Assembly (NCBI GenBank): GCA_903948045.1
Contig: CAJAXU010000276.1
Coordinates: forward strand, 1-37,451
Reading direction: 5' to 3'
DNA: 37,451 bases
From: an uncultured beta proteobacterium
GTDB taxonomy: Bacteria; Pseudomonadota; Gammaproteobacteria; Burkholderiales; Burkholderiaceae_C
Positions 24,181 to 32,746 of this stretch are shown here, piece after piece. Within the stretch, counting starts at the first letter, position 1. The number at the start of each line of letters is the position of its first letter. The position numbers and the translations under genes were made by a program. The notes under the pieces are model-generated. The model did no database searches, had not been told where the DNA came from, and saw nothing but the letters and a program-made list of their open reading frames with translations.

Positions 24181-24437
24181 GGCGCGTGCCGCGCCTTCAG
24201 TTTGGCGCGGATCGCGGCCTTGGCGTCCGCCTCACTCAACAGCTTTCGCTCGGGCCGGTATAGACAACCCGCCACTTGAGCCAAGCTGGATACAGGCCGC
24301 TCAAGCAAGGGCCGCAACCGAATTTCGCCTTCCACGTAGCGCACTTCCAGGCGGCAACCTGCGCTGACGTGGGCATCGTCTCGCACTGCTTTGGGTATGA
24401 CGAGTTGGCCTTTGCTGGAGAGGGTGACAGTTTCCAT
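24177..24437 (-). CDS. vapB: VapB-type antitoxin, AbrB/SpoVT fold
   Basis: An 86-residue protein. The first 45 residues form a swapped-hairpin AbrB DNA-binding domain (V-T-L-S-S-K-G-Q-L-V-I-P-K-A-V-R). The C-terminal half should wrap the VapC active site. It would bind its own promoter with VapC. A ribosome site (AGG) lies about 8 bases ahead of the ATG at 24437. Confidence 0.9.
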   Translation of the reverse strand: METVTLSSKGQLVIPKAVRDDAHVSAGCRLEVRYVEGEIRLRPLLERPVSSLAQVAGCLYRPERKLLSEADAKAAIRAKLKARHAP

Positions 24438-24530
24438 GATCTACCTGTAAAAGTAAGACGCATGGTAAGCCATTTTGCTGAGTTTGGAACGGTGGTTGAC
24501 CTGGTGCGCGTCTGCGCATATCATTTGACG

Positions 24531-24591
24531 CGCTATTGAATCAATAGCTATAAACCCAATCAGGACGTGGCCTAGAGGGCGATTTGGCTCA
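24531..24591 (+). repeat. 61-bp direct repeat, right copy, flanking vapBC
   Basis: This copy matches 23660-23720 at 60 of 61 positions, in the same orientation, 871 bp apart start to start. It ends 20 bases before the thiolase remnant. Confidence 0.85.
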
Positions 24592-24611
24592 TATTCGCTA
24601 CGCGCCTGCCG

Positions 24612-24668
24612 TCACACCCGCTCAATGATCAGGGCAATGCCCTGGCCGACGCCGATGCACATGGTGCA
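24612..24668 (-). pseudogene. pcaF 3'-end remnant (direct repeat of 34750-34806)
   Basis: On the minus strand this segment encodes the last 18 residues of a thiolase (C-T-M-C-I-G-V-G-Q-G, then I-A-L-I-I-E-R-V) and its stop. It differs from the 3' end of the intact pcaF at one base (24633). Similarity ends at the stop codon on one side and 57 bases upstream on the other. No rest of the gene is present here. Confidence 0.85.
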
Positions 24669-24780
24669 AACGGAATGGCCGGAGCATCAGCTTTTTTCAG
24701 GCCAATCGGTGGCGCGATCGTGGAGAATCGCCAGCAGATAGCTTATCTGGCTGAGCCAAGCACTGCATCGGAGCGACACA

Positions 24781-25578
24781 TTGCAAAAGTTACTGGACGG
24801 AAAAGTAGCCCTCATCACAGGCGCTGGCTCGGGCATTGGCCGGGCAACAGCCATCCGCTTTGCCGCGGAGGGCGCCAAAGTCGTGCTGGGTGATATGAGT
24901 GCCAGCGTGTTTGAGACAGCCGCGCTACTCGGGCCTGTGGCGTCAGCCTGCCAAATGGACGCAGGCAAGGAAGAGGATGTGGCCAGACTGGTCGAGCTTG
25001 CGGTGAGCAGGCACGGCCAGATTGACATTGCTTTTGCCAATGCCGGCATATCGGGCGGGATGGCGGGCATCTTCGACAACACTGTCGAAAACTTCACTGA
25101 GGTCCTTCGCGTCAATTTGATTGGTCCCTGGCTGATGGTCAAGCATGCAGGCAAGGTCATGGCGCAGGCCGGGCGTGGTGGCTCTATTATCTTGACGGCG
25201 AGTGTGGCGGGCCTGCGTTCAGGCGCCGGCGGCCCCGCATATTCCGCCTCCAAAGCTGGCGTCATCAACTTGGCCATGGTCGCCGCACAGCAACTGAGCG
25301 ACACCAATGTCCGCGTCAACGCTCTTTGTCCGGGTCTGACTGAGACCGGCATGACCAAGCCCACCTTCGACTACGCCAAACAAAAGGACGTGATGCACAA
25401 GGTCGGCCGTCTCAACCCGCTGCGCCGCGGTGCACGTGCTGAAGAACTTGCCAATGTGGCAGTTTTCCTTGCCAGCGATCTTGCCAGTTATGTCAACGGG
25501 CAAGCCATCGCGGCCGATGGTGGCCTGTCAAGCTCCCATCCGGTCACCCGGCAGTTAACCGGTCAGACGGCTGTTTAA
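24781..25578 (+). CDS. Short-chain dehydrogenase/reductase (SDR)
   Basis: A 265-residue classical SDR. The cofactor motif T-G-A-G-S-G-I-G is at 13-20, the structural N-A-G near 87-89, and the catalytic residues are Ser141, Tyr154 and Lys158 (Y-S-A-S-K). It should interconvert an alcohol and a ketone with NAD(P). A TTG start at 24781 is supported by GGAG 7 bases upstream; no suitable ATG exists. It is the first gene inside the putative island and is followed closely by the IclR regulator. The substrate is unknown. Confidence 0.9.
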   Translation: MQKLLDGKVALITGAGSGIGRATAIRFAAEGAKVVLGDMSASVFETAALLGPVASACQMDAGKEEDVARLVELAVSRHGQIDIAFANAGISGGMAGIFDNTVENFTEVLRVNLIGPWLMVKHAGKVMAQAGRGGSIILTASVAGLRSGAGGPAYSASKAGVINLAMVAAQQLSDTNVRVNALCPGLTETGMTKPTFDYAKQKDVMHKVGRLNPLRRGARAEELANVAVFLASDLASYVNGQAIAADGGLSSSHPVTRQLTGQTAV

Positions 25579-25601
25579 GTGCATCGCTGATACACATTGT
25601 G

Positions 25602-26405
25602 ATGAATTCAAAAACACCCCCTCCTGACGACGATTCGGCGCAAGCCAAAGACCCGCAGTTTGCCTACACCTTGGCCAAGGGCCTCGAAGTGTTGCGAGCC
25701 TTTGATGTCTCCACGCCCTATTTGGGCAATCGTGAGCTGGCCAAGCGAACTGGCCTGACCAGACCCACAGTCGCACGCCTCACCCGGACGCTGGCCCTGT
25801 TGGGGTACTTAAGCTATGACAAGGCCGATGCGCGCTACCGCCTGGCAGCTTCTTGCCTGTCCTTTGGCTATCCTCTGCTGAGTCAACTCAACGTCCGGCA
25901 TCTGGCGCGCGCACCCATGCAGGAACTGGCCGATTACGCGCGGGGTGCGGTCTCGATCGCCATGCGCAGCGGCCTGGAGATGATCATCGTTGAGAGTTGC
26001 GTGGATCAGTCTGCGCCCAATGGTCGCCCCGACATCGGCGCCACCCGGCCGATCGAGAGTACCGCGCTAGGCTACGCCTATTACAGTGCCGCTGGCGCCA
26101 CCGAAAAAGCAGAGCTGGAGCTGCAGTTACAGCAAGCTCAAGGGCCCAACTGGCCTGCGCTCAAAGCTCAATTGACACTGGCCCAGTCTTTTTTTAGCCA
26201 GAACGGCTATTGTTTCCGGGTTGCCGCACCGAATAGCTTGGAGGTTGTCGCCGTGCCCTTGCGCTCCAATTTCGAGGGTGAAGTTCTAGTGATCAACTGT
26301 GCCGTAGCCTCCTTCAATCTGGAGCCGAACGGGCTGATTGAGCAAATCGCGCCGCGCCTCAAACACCTGGTGGCTCTCGTCGAGAGCGCTGCCGGACTTC
26401 GCTAA
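25602..26405 (+). CDS. IclR-family transcriptional regulator
   Basis: A 267-residue regulator. The N-terminal winged helix-turn-helix reads L-A-K-G-L-E-V-L-R-A-F, then N-R-E-L-A-K-R-T-G-L-T-R-P-T-V-A-R-L. The C-terminal effector domain follows from about residue 90. The start is ATG 25602, or a GTG one codon earlier. IclR proteins often control aromatic and carboxylic acid catabolism next to their own gene. It lies between the SDR and the flavoprotein gene; a long AT-rich dyad just downstream (26515-26557) is a candidate operator. Confidence 0.9.
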   Translation: MNSKTPPPDDDSAQAKDPQFAYTLAKGLEVLRAFDVSTPYLGNRELAKRTGLTRPTVARLTRTLALLGYLSYDKADARYRLAASCLSFGYPLLSQLNVRHLARAPMQELADYARGAVSIAMRSGLEMIIVESCVDQSAPNGRPDIGATRPIESTALGYAYYSAAGATEKAELELQLQQAQGPNWPALKAQLTLAQSFFSQNGYCFRVAAPNSLEVVAVPLRSNFEGEVLVINCAVASFNLEPNGLIEQIAPRLKHLVALVESAAGLR

Positions 26406-26514
26406 TTCCGGCCAGCTCGGGCTTTGCCGGGACGCTACGTCTCTGCGCCTCTGTTCCAAGCCTGTTCAACCCAGCCTAGGTTAGTCGGGGTCAAGCCGCT
26501 GTCATATCGGTATC

Positions 26515-26557
26515 ATCTGTCTGAATATTGTAAATATAAGTTAATATTCAGTCAGAT
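26515..26557. promoter_or_regulatory. Long AT-rich dyad, candidate operator
   Basis: The arms ATCTGTCTGAATATT (26515-26529) and AATATTCAGTCAGAT (26543-26557) are inverted repeats of 15 bases with one mismatch, around a 13-base AT-rich spacer. It stands 70 bases before the ATG of the flavoprotein gene and 110 bases after the IclR gene. Confidence 0.55.
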
Positions 26558-26627
26558 GCTAACTACTGCTGCCGGTGATCGGGGTTGGCAGGCGGCACAC
26601 GGTTCCGCCGAGATCGAAGGAGTGCAA

Positions 26628-27728
26628 ATGACCCAAGTTTTTCATGATCGATGGATGACCCCATTGGTGCGGCGTCTGGGCCTGACGAACCCGATATTCG
26701 GGTTCTCTCATGGTCGTGAAGTCGTCGCGGCAATCAGTCTGTCTGGGGGCCTGGGAGTGTTGGGTGCCACGCGCAACACACCTGAGGAGATCGAAGAGCA
26801 CCTGAAATGGATACGGACGCAGATCGGTCAACGCCCGTTCGGTGTGAACCTGGTTTTACCAAGCGGCATGCCTGAGGCCGACGATAGGGCGCAGATCGAA
26901 GCACAATTGCCCGTGGGCCACCGAGCCTTTGTGCAAGGCCTGTACGAGCAGTTCCAGGTGCCTGCGCCGACCCGTGCGGGTGTGAGATCCCGCTTTGTGC
27001 GGTCCAACGAGATGGCAGCTCGACAGATCGAAGTCATCTTGGCCTCAGACGTGGATATGGTCGCCTGCGGCATCGGTGCGCCTGATGATGTCGTGCAGGC
27101 CTTGAAGCAAAGAGGCAAAAAGGTCATCGCGCTGGTCGGGTCCCCGCGCCATGCGCGCAGCGCCCTCACAAAACCGCTGGATATTTTGGTCGCCCAAGGC
27201 TATGACGCCGGCGCCCACACCGGAACCATCGGGACCTTCAGCCTGGTGCCACAAATTGTCGATCTGGCTATGGCTGCGGGGGTGCCCGTACTTGCTGCGG
27301 GTGGCGTGGCCAGCGGGCGGCATATCGCGGCAGCGCTGGCCATGGGCGCGCAAGGCGTCTGGATGGGCACCGCCTGGCTGACCACCGAGGAGTATCGGAC
27401 TCACCTCGCGCCCATTACCCTGGAAAAGTTGCTGGCCGCCGGCATAGAAGACACGGTGATCTCACGCGCAGACAGTGGCAAGACCCTGCGCCAGATTCGC
27501 AGCGCATGGAGCGAGGCCTGGGCGGCTCCAGATGCGCCGGCACCGCTCAAGATGCCGCTACAGGACATCCTGGTGGGCGATTTATTGGGTGCCATCGACG
27601 ACCACGACATTGGACCGCTGATGCATTACCCCGCTGGCCAGAGCGTGGGTTATTTCAACCACATTGAGTCTGTGACAGAGCGGATTGAGCGCCTGCTAAA
27701 CGAAACAGTCCATGCCCTGCAGGGTTGA
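26628..27728 (+). CDS. Nitronate-monooxygenase / 2-nitropropane-dioxygenase family FMN protein
   Basis: A 366-residue TIM-barrel flavoprotein. The phosphate-binding segments G-Y-D-A-G-A-H-T-G-T and A-G-G-V-A-S-G-R-H-I followed by G-A-Q-G-V-W-M-G-T are characteristic. The start at 26628 has GAAGGAG close upstream; a frame running back to 26424 crosses the dyad and is unlikely. Family members oxidise nitronates or act as NAD(P)H flavin reductases, including FabK-like enoyl reductases. In a catabolic island it may act on an activated carbon acid, but no substrate can be named. Confidence 0.87.
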   Translation: MTQVFHDRWMTPLVRRLGLTNPIFGFSHGREVVAAISLSGGLGVLGATRNTPEEIEEHLKWIRTQIGQRPFGVNLVLPSGMPEADDRAQIEAQLPVGHRAFVQGLYEQFQVPAPTRAGVRSRFVRSNEMAARQIEVILASDVDMVACGIGAPDDVVQALKQRGKKVIALVGSPRHARSALTKPLDILVAQGYDAGAHTGTIGTFSLVPQIVDLAMAAGVPVLAAGGVASGRHIAAALAMGAQGVWMGTAWLTTEEYRTHLAPITLEKLLAAGIEDTVISRADSGKTLRQIRSAWSEAWAAPDAPAPLKMPLQDILVGDLLGAIDDHDIGPLMHYPAGQSVGYFNHIESVTERIERLLNETVHALQG

Positions 27729-27761
27729 GTCCCCACCCTCATCCACATCACCGCGGCCAGC

Positions 27762-29894
27762 ATGACTAGAACCACCCCTGATTTCTCCCGCATGTTCCGG
27801 GCCCGCTCCATCGCGGTGATCGGCGCGTCCACCGACACGAAGAAGCCCAGCGGCCAACCGCTGATGCACCTGCGAAAGCTGGGGTATGCGGGTGCTGTTT
27901 ACCCTGTCAATCCGCGGTATGCCCAGGTACTTGATTGGCCCTGCTACCCCGACGTTGCGGCCCTACCGGAGACACCCGACCTCGCCCTAATCGCCGTAGG
28001 TTCGGGGCAGGTGCTCCAGCGACTAGAGGAGTGTGGCCAAAGAGGCATCCCCTTCGTCATCGTCATCACCTCCGGCTTTTCGGAAATGGGCCCCGACGGT
28101 GCTCTGGCCCAAATCCAGCTGGAGGCAGTAGCTCAGACCTATGGCACCACGCTGCTGGGCCCCAACTGCCAGGGCATGATCAGTGTGGGCGCAGGCTTCA
28201 GTTTGGGATTTGGCTTGCCCTATGGGTTGCGCTACACCAGTGGCCCGATCAGCATGACGTCGCAAAGCGGCGGCTGGGGCAATACGGTGATGATGCTCAG
28301 CGAAAAGGCGGGCCTGGGCTTCCAAAATTACCAATCGATGGGCAACGAGGCCAGCACCACGTCGATGGACTTGGTGGACTGGTTTTTGGATGACCCCCTC
28401 ACTGGCATGGTGGTGTCCTATGTGGAGGGCTGCAAGGATGCCCACCGTCTGGTCAAGTTGGGCCGAAAGGCGCTGCGCGCCGGCAAACCGTACCTGCTTT
28501 GGAAAGTGGGCACATCCGACGCCGGGGCTCGCGCAGCTGCCTCGCATACGGCCAACCTGGGTGGCTCGGCAAAGCTTTACAAGGCAGCCTTTCGGCAAGG
28601 CGGCATCATCGAGGTCACCGATGTGGACGAGCTGATCGACCGCGCCAAAGCGCTGCTGGCGCATCGCCGTCCCAAGGGCCCCAGGGTCGCTGTAGTGACC
28701 TTGTCGGGCGGCGCGGGCGTGCTGCTGGCGGACCACTGCAGCGCGCGTGGTCTACCGCTGCCTGATTTGTTGCCCCAAACTACCGCGCGACTTAAAGCGA
28801 TTCTGCCGCCCTATGCGGGCTTGAACAATCCGATCGATCTGACTGGCAACATCGCAGCCCGGGAAGAAAGCATGATCGAGTGCCTGCAGCTGGTGATTCA
28901 GGATCCGAATGTGGACATGCTGGGCGTGTGCCTGGCCGCCGCCTCCGGTGAGGCCGGCAACCTGCTGGCGGGCTGGGTGGCCCAGGTGGCAACGCAAACC
29001 GACAAACCGGTACTGGTCGCCTGGGTCGCCACCCATCCGGACCAAACCCAGGCCGGTTTTGCCGCACTAGAGATCGCGCAAGTGCCCCGGTACGAAACCC
29101 CGGTGCGGTGTGCCATTGGCATGGAGGCGCTGTGGCGGTTCGTTCAGTCTCAACAGGAAACAGCCCAGATCGACCAGGAACCCATTTACCGCCTGGAGCG
29201 CCCCGCTATGCGAGCAACGCTGGCTGCTGCTGAGCGCGACCTGTCGGAGTTTGACGCCAAGAAGGTGCTGGCTGCCTATGGGCTGACGGTCACAACCGAG
29301 CTCCTAGCCCGGGATGCAGATGCCGCTGTGAATTGCGCCAAGGCAATAGGCTACCCAATTGCGTTGAAAATTGTCTCTGCAGATATTCCGCACAAGACTG
29401 AAGCACGCGGCGTGCGGCTGAACCTGGCAGATGCACAGGGTGTGCGAGATGCCTATGACGCCATCCACCACAGTGTGGCGCTCTACGCGCCACAGGTGCA
29501 GCTTGATGGCGTGCTGGTTCAGGCCATGGTCACAGAGGGTATCGAGCTGATTCTGGGTGTCCAGGATGACCCCCTGTTTGGCTTGGCCATCATGTGCGGA
29601 CTAGGGGGCATTTATGCCGAGGTGTTCAAGGACGTCAGTTTCCGGCTGTTGCCCATCACGCGCAGCGAAGCCGCCAGCATGGTCCAGGACCTGCGCTGCT
29701 TCCCGATCCTGAACGGGGCCCGAGGAAAACCCGCCGCAGACATTGAGGCCTTGGTTGATGCCATCGTCAGTCTGGCCGCCCTGGCACTGGACTTACAGGG
29801 CCGATTCACCGACATCGACATCAATCCACTGTTTGTACGCCCCGCCGGTCAAGGCGTCGTTGTGGGCGATGCGTTGATCAAGATTCGTCCTTGA
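27762..29894 (+). CDS. ADP-forming (NDP-forming) acyl-CoA synthetase, fused subunits
   Basis: A 710-residue protein with an N-terminal CoA-binding domain (about 10-135), succinyl-CoA-ligase-like domains (about 160-450) and a C-terminal ATP-grasp domain (about 490-710). The phospho-histidine is expected at His262 in A-A-S-H-T-A-N-L-G-G. It makes a CoA thioester with release of ADP and phosphate. The feruloyl-CoA synthetase FerA of Sphingobium SYK-6 belongs to this superfamily, so an aromatic acid substrate is possible but not shown. It follows the flavoprotein gene after 33 bases and ends 16 bases from the convergent GMC gene. Confidence 0.9.
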   Translation: MTRTTPDFSRMFRARSIAVIGASTDTKKPSGQPLMHLRKLGYAGAVYPVNPRYAQVLDWPCYPDVAALPETPDLALIAVGSGQVLQRLEECGQRGIPFVIVITSGFSEMGPDGALAQIQLEAVAQTYGTTLLGPNCQGMISVGAGFSLGFGLPYGLRYTSGPISMTSQSGGWGNTVMMLSEKAGLGFQNYQSMGNEASTTSMDLVDWFLDDPLTGMVVSYVEGCKDAHRLVKLGRKALRAGKPYLLWKVGTSDAGARAAASHTANLGGSAKLYKAAFRQGGIIEVTDVDELIDRAKALLAHRRPKGPRVAVVTLSGGAGVLLADHCSARGLPLPDLLPQTTARLKAILPPYAGLNNPIDLTGNIAAREESMIECLQLVIQDPNVDMLGVCLAAASGEAGNLLAGWVAQVATQTDKPVLVAWVATHPDQTQAGFAALEIAQVPRYETPVRCAIGMEALWRFVQSQQETAQIDQEPIYRLERPAMRATLAAAERDLSEFDAKKVLAAYGLTVTTELLARDADAAVNCAKAIGYPIALKIVSADIPHKTEARGVRLNLADAQGVRDAYDAIHHSVALYAPQVQLDGVLVQAMVTEGIELILGVQDDPLFGLAIMCGLGGIYAEVFKDVSFRLLPITRSEAASMVQDLRCFPILNGARGKPAADIEALVDAIVSLAALALDLQGRFTDIDINPLFVRPAGQGVVVGDALIKIRP

Positions 29895-29910
29895 CAGGCC
29901 GGCTCAGCCC

Positions 29911-31536
29911 TTAGCCTTGGTCAGACAAAATCATGTCTGCGGCCTTCTCGCCGATGGCGATAGAGGGAGCATTGGTATTCGACGTTGGCATGGTCGGCAT
30001 GACCGATGAGTCCACCACACGCAAACCATCCAGGCCATGTACCCGCAAACGATCATCCACCACGGCCATGGCATCGCGGCCCATGCGGCAGGTGCCGATG
30101 GGATGCCAAGAGGTTTGTCCTGAGCGCTTGAGGTAGTCAAGCAGTGCCTCGTCACTGTCGGTTTCCGGGCCCGGGCGCGTCTCACGCACGATTAAAGCTT
30201 GCAGTGGCCCACTGCTGGCGATTCGGCGCGCCAACCGGGCAGCCCGCAGCAGGGCACGGCAATCGCCTTCCGCGGCAAGGTAGTTTGGGTCGATGATGGG
30301 CGCCTCGGACACATCGGTGCTGCGTGAATGCACACTACCGCGAGACTCTGGGCGAAGCTGAAAAAAACCGATACCAAAGCCCGGGTAGAGGTCCATCCCA
30401 GCCGCAGGGTTATTGGCATAACGATCAGCCCCGGTTTTATGGGTGATCTGGATTTTTGCGTCGGGCTGCAGATCGTTCGGGTCGGTGCGGGCCAGAGCGT
30501 GAACGGTGGCGAGTGGCGCCGCCATGAAGCCCCGGCGCGTCAGCAGGTAATGAGCACCCATCAAAGCCTGGCGCAGCGGGCTGGCCAAAATCTCATTCAG
30601 CGTGATGGCCTTGGTGCATTCATAGGTCAACCGGGACTGGAAGTGATCGATCAGGTTCTCACCAACCCCAGGCAGCGCATGCACGACCGGCAACCCCAGT
30701 CGCTGCAGCAGCGCGGGCTGACCCACCCCCGACAACTCCAGCAATTGCGGCGACTGAATGGGCCCCGCCGACAGGATCACTTCGGCCCTGATGCGAACGT
30801 GGCAGATTTGACCCTTATGGCGGTATTCGACGCCGACTGCGCGTCGGCCCTCAAAGACGATGCGCGAGGCCACGGCTTGAGTCCGCATTTCCAACCCGGT
30901 TGGCGCATCGGGGCCCAGATAGCCCTTGGCAGTGCTGCAGCGCCTCCCTTGCTGGATAGAAACTTGCAGATAGCCCACACCCTCGTAGCATCCGCCGTTG
31001 TAGTCAGGGGTGGACGGTATACCTGCTGCATTGCAAGCGGCCAAAAAAGCGTCTGGCAACTCACTAGGGCGATCAGCCAAGGCCGTCAGCCGGATCGGAC
31101 CGCTACGCCCCCGTTGTGCCGGATCGCCAAAGTTGGTTGACTCGATGCGTTTGAAATAGGGCAACAAATCATCCCAGCCCCAACCGCGATTGCCGAGAGC
31201 ACGCCAGCGGTCATATTCTGCCGGGTCACCACGCACCCACAAGTTGCCGTTGACCGAGCTTGAGCCGCCTGGCACGCGACCGCGCGGCCAATAGACCTGC
31301 TGCCCTCCCAGGTGGGCCTGTTTTTCGGTGTGAAAAGGCCAAACGTAACGCGGGTCCATCAACAGCTTGCCCACGCCTAAGGGTACTTCGACCCAAAAAT
31401 CCCGGTGGCGGGGCTCGCCCGCTTCAAGCAACAAGACACGAGTACCTGGTCGATCCGCCAACCTGCGTGCCAGCGCAGCCCCAGACGAACCAGCGCCAAT
31501 GACCACATAGTCAACGGTCTGTGTGGGTGCGATCAT
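29911..31536 (-). CDS. GMC-family FAD alcohol oxidase/dehydrogenase (module 2)
   Basis: A 541-residue paralogue of the enzyme at 6375-8006. G-A-G-S-S-G lies near the N-terminus, the signature P-R-G-R-V-P-G-G-S-S-S follows, and the catalytic pair is His478 (S-W-H-P-I-G-T-C) and Asn522. Long blocks are shared with copy 1, for example near G-A-H-Y-L-L-T-R-R-G and the whole C-terminus. It is the last gene of the minus-strand operon Bug, ThDP alpha, ThDP beta, GMC. It is expected to oxidise a primary alcohol to an aldehyde. Divergence from copy 1 suggests a related but different substrate. Confidence 0.92.
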   Translation of the reverse strand: MIAPTQTVDYVVIGAGSSGAALARRLADRPGTRVLLLEAGEPRHRDFWVEVPLGVGKLLMDPRYVWPFHTEKQAHLGGQQVYWPRGRVPGGSSSVNGNLWVRGDPAEYDRWRALGNRGWGWDDLLPYFKRIESTNFGDPAQRGRSGPIRLTALADRPSELPDAFLAACNAAGIPSTPDYNGGCYEGVGYLQVSIQQGRRCSTAKGYLGPDAPTGLEMRTQAVASRIVFEGRRAVGVEYRHKGQICHVRIRAEVILSAGPIQSPQLLELSGVGQPALLQRLGLPVVHALPGVGENLIDHFQSRLTYECTKAITLNEILASPLRQALMGAHYLLTRRGFMAAPLATVHALARTDPNDLQPDAKIQITHKTGADRYANNPAAGMDLYPGFGIGFFQLRPESRGSVHSRSTDVSEAPIIDPNYLAAEGDCRALLRAARLARRIASSGPLQALIVRETRPGPETDSDEALLDYLKRSGQTSWHPIGTCRMGRDAMAVVDDRLRVHGLDGLRVVDSSVMPTMPTSNTNAPSIAIGEKAADMILSDQG

Positions 31537-31548
31537 CGAGCAAGAACC

Positions 31549-32166
31549 TCAGGCGGTCGATGTGGAGAGCCAGGCACTGAGCGCTTCTGCTTCCTGCCCC
31601 ATGCGGCTGAACTGACGATCAGGCACTTCCGATTGCGGCATTGCTGGCCCGAAACGAGCCGGCGCAGGTGTGATGGTCAGTTCAACAAAACCTGGGCCAA
31701 CCATAGCCATAAGGCTGGGCAACTGCGCGATCCAGTCATGCAGCGAGTCAATCCGCCGGGCATGCTTGTAACCGGCCGCCAAGGCCAGGGCAGGAAAGTC
31801 GACGCATTGGTTGCCAGGCACCGTCAAATTGGAGCCCCCTGTGAATTGCGTGCCATTGTTAGCCAGTATATGGAGGTACTTGGCCGGCGCCTGCGTACTG
31901 ACGGTTACAAGCCCCCCAAGTGCCATCAACAGGCTTGCGTCGCCGTCAACCACCAATACCTGTCGGTCAGGCCTGGCCAAGGCCAGGCCCAGTCCCAGAC
32001 CTGCAGCGCCGCCCATCAAGGGTACCGAGCCCATGCGACCCTCATGCATTTGCAGCTGGTCGAAAGCAAACATCGAGCTCATGGTCGCGACCACAATGGC
32101 CTCACCCCCGGCGGCCGCACGCGCCGCCACAATCGCGCCGCAAGCCTCTGTGATCGTCATCGGCAT
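31549..32166 (-). CDS. ThDP-dependent decarboxylase/lyase, beta subunit (module 2)
   Basis: A 205-residue PP-domain subunit, paralogous to 8003-8632. The Mg-ThDP motif is G-D-A-S-L-L-M at 75-81 with N-N-G-T-Q at 103-107. As in copy 1, Ala replaces the last Gly of the usual G-D-G. The start is M-P-M-T-I at 32166, with GGAG 6 bases upstream; ATG 32160 is possible. It begins 19 bases after the alpha-subunit stop. Confidence 0.87.
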   Translation of the reverse strand: MPMTITEACGAIVAARAAAGGEAIVVATMSSMFAFDQLQMHEGRMGSVPLMGGAAGLGLGLALARPDRQVLVVDGDASLLMALGGLVTVSTQAPAKYLHILANNGTQFTGGSNLTVPGNQCVDFPALALAAGYKHARRIDSLHDWIAQLPSLMAMVGPGFVELTITPAPARFGPAMPQSEVPDRQFSRMGQEAEALSAWLSTSTA

Positions 32167-32185
32167 GGGTTTCTCCGGTACCGGT

Positions 32186-32716
32186 TCATGTCCAAGCCAA
32201 GGGTGCCCCCACCAGCAGTGCTGTGGCGGTTCGCCTCGAATGCGCATGCTCAAAGGCGGTGCGTACCTGGTCAAGATCCGACGCCTGCTCCAACCGAAAA
32301 TATTCGACGCCAAGCGCGGCCAGTACGGGCTCCAACAGCCTGACCATATTGCGGTTTGAGTGCGCTGGATCATGCCCAAAGTTGTCGAATTCACGACCGA
32401 ACTGCCCAACCATGAACACCAAAGGGATCTGCGCATCGAGCGCCACCGCGCGGATGGTATTAATGCAGGCGTACAGGCCCTGATTCTGGATCACGATCAC
32501 CGGTCGCTGGCCCCCGATGGTCAGGCCTGCGGCCACAGTGACAGCCTGATCCTCGGCGCAGCAAGGGACCAGCGTGAGCCCGGGCTCCCCAGACTCCAGG
32601 CGCACGTGTAGGGCTAATTGCACCCAGTCCGGAACGGTGACCACATGGTCGCAGCCGACCTCACGGAGCCTTTGCAGCACGGCAGAAGCGGGTATGTGCG
32701 GGTCCATGGTGGTCAT
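32186..32716 (-). CDS. ThDP-dependent decarboxylase/lyase, alpha subunit (module 2)
   Basis: A 176-residue PYR-domain subunit, paralogous to 8638-9177. The cofactor-activating glutamate is Glu55 in C-C-A-E-D-Q. It shares V-V-T-V-P-D-W-V-Q-L-A-L-H and L-V-F-M-V-G-Q-F-G-R-E with copy 1. The start may be 32716 or the Met at 32707; no strong ribosome site decides. It follows the Bug gene after 30 bases on the same strand. Confidence 0.86.
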   Translation of the reverse strand: MTTMDPHIPASAVLQRLREVGCDHVVTVPDWVQLALHVRLESGEPGLTLVPCCAEDQAVTVAAGLTIGGQRPVIVIQNQGLYACINTIRAVALDAQIPLVFMVGQFGREFDNFGHDPAHSNRNMVRLLEPVLAALGVEYFRLEQASDLDQVRTAFEHAHSRRTATALLVGAPLAWT

Positions 32717-32746
32717 CGCTGCGGAGGCGCCGTGTATTGGCTGCGG

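Larger units (their letters stand above)
24438..24780. other. Gene-free stretch between vapB and the first island gene
   Basis: From left to right it holds a possible vapB promoter on the minus strand (TTCCAA at 24484-24489, 16 bases, TACCAT at 24462-24467), a small dyad TGCGC/GCGCA near 24510, the second 61-bp repeat (24531-24591), a 57-bp thiolase 3'-end remnant (24612-24668), and about 110 bases leading to the SDR gene. No complete open reading frame is credible. Confidence 0.6.

Noticed and set aside
24612-24668. The 57-bp thiolase tail as a target-site duplication of a transposon
   Set aside because: Too long for any transposon duplication I know, and no transposase or terminal inverted repeats were seen at the two ends.
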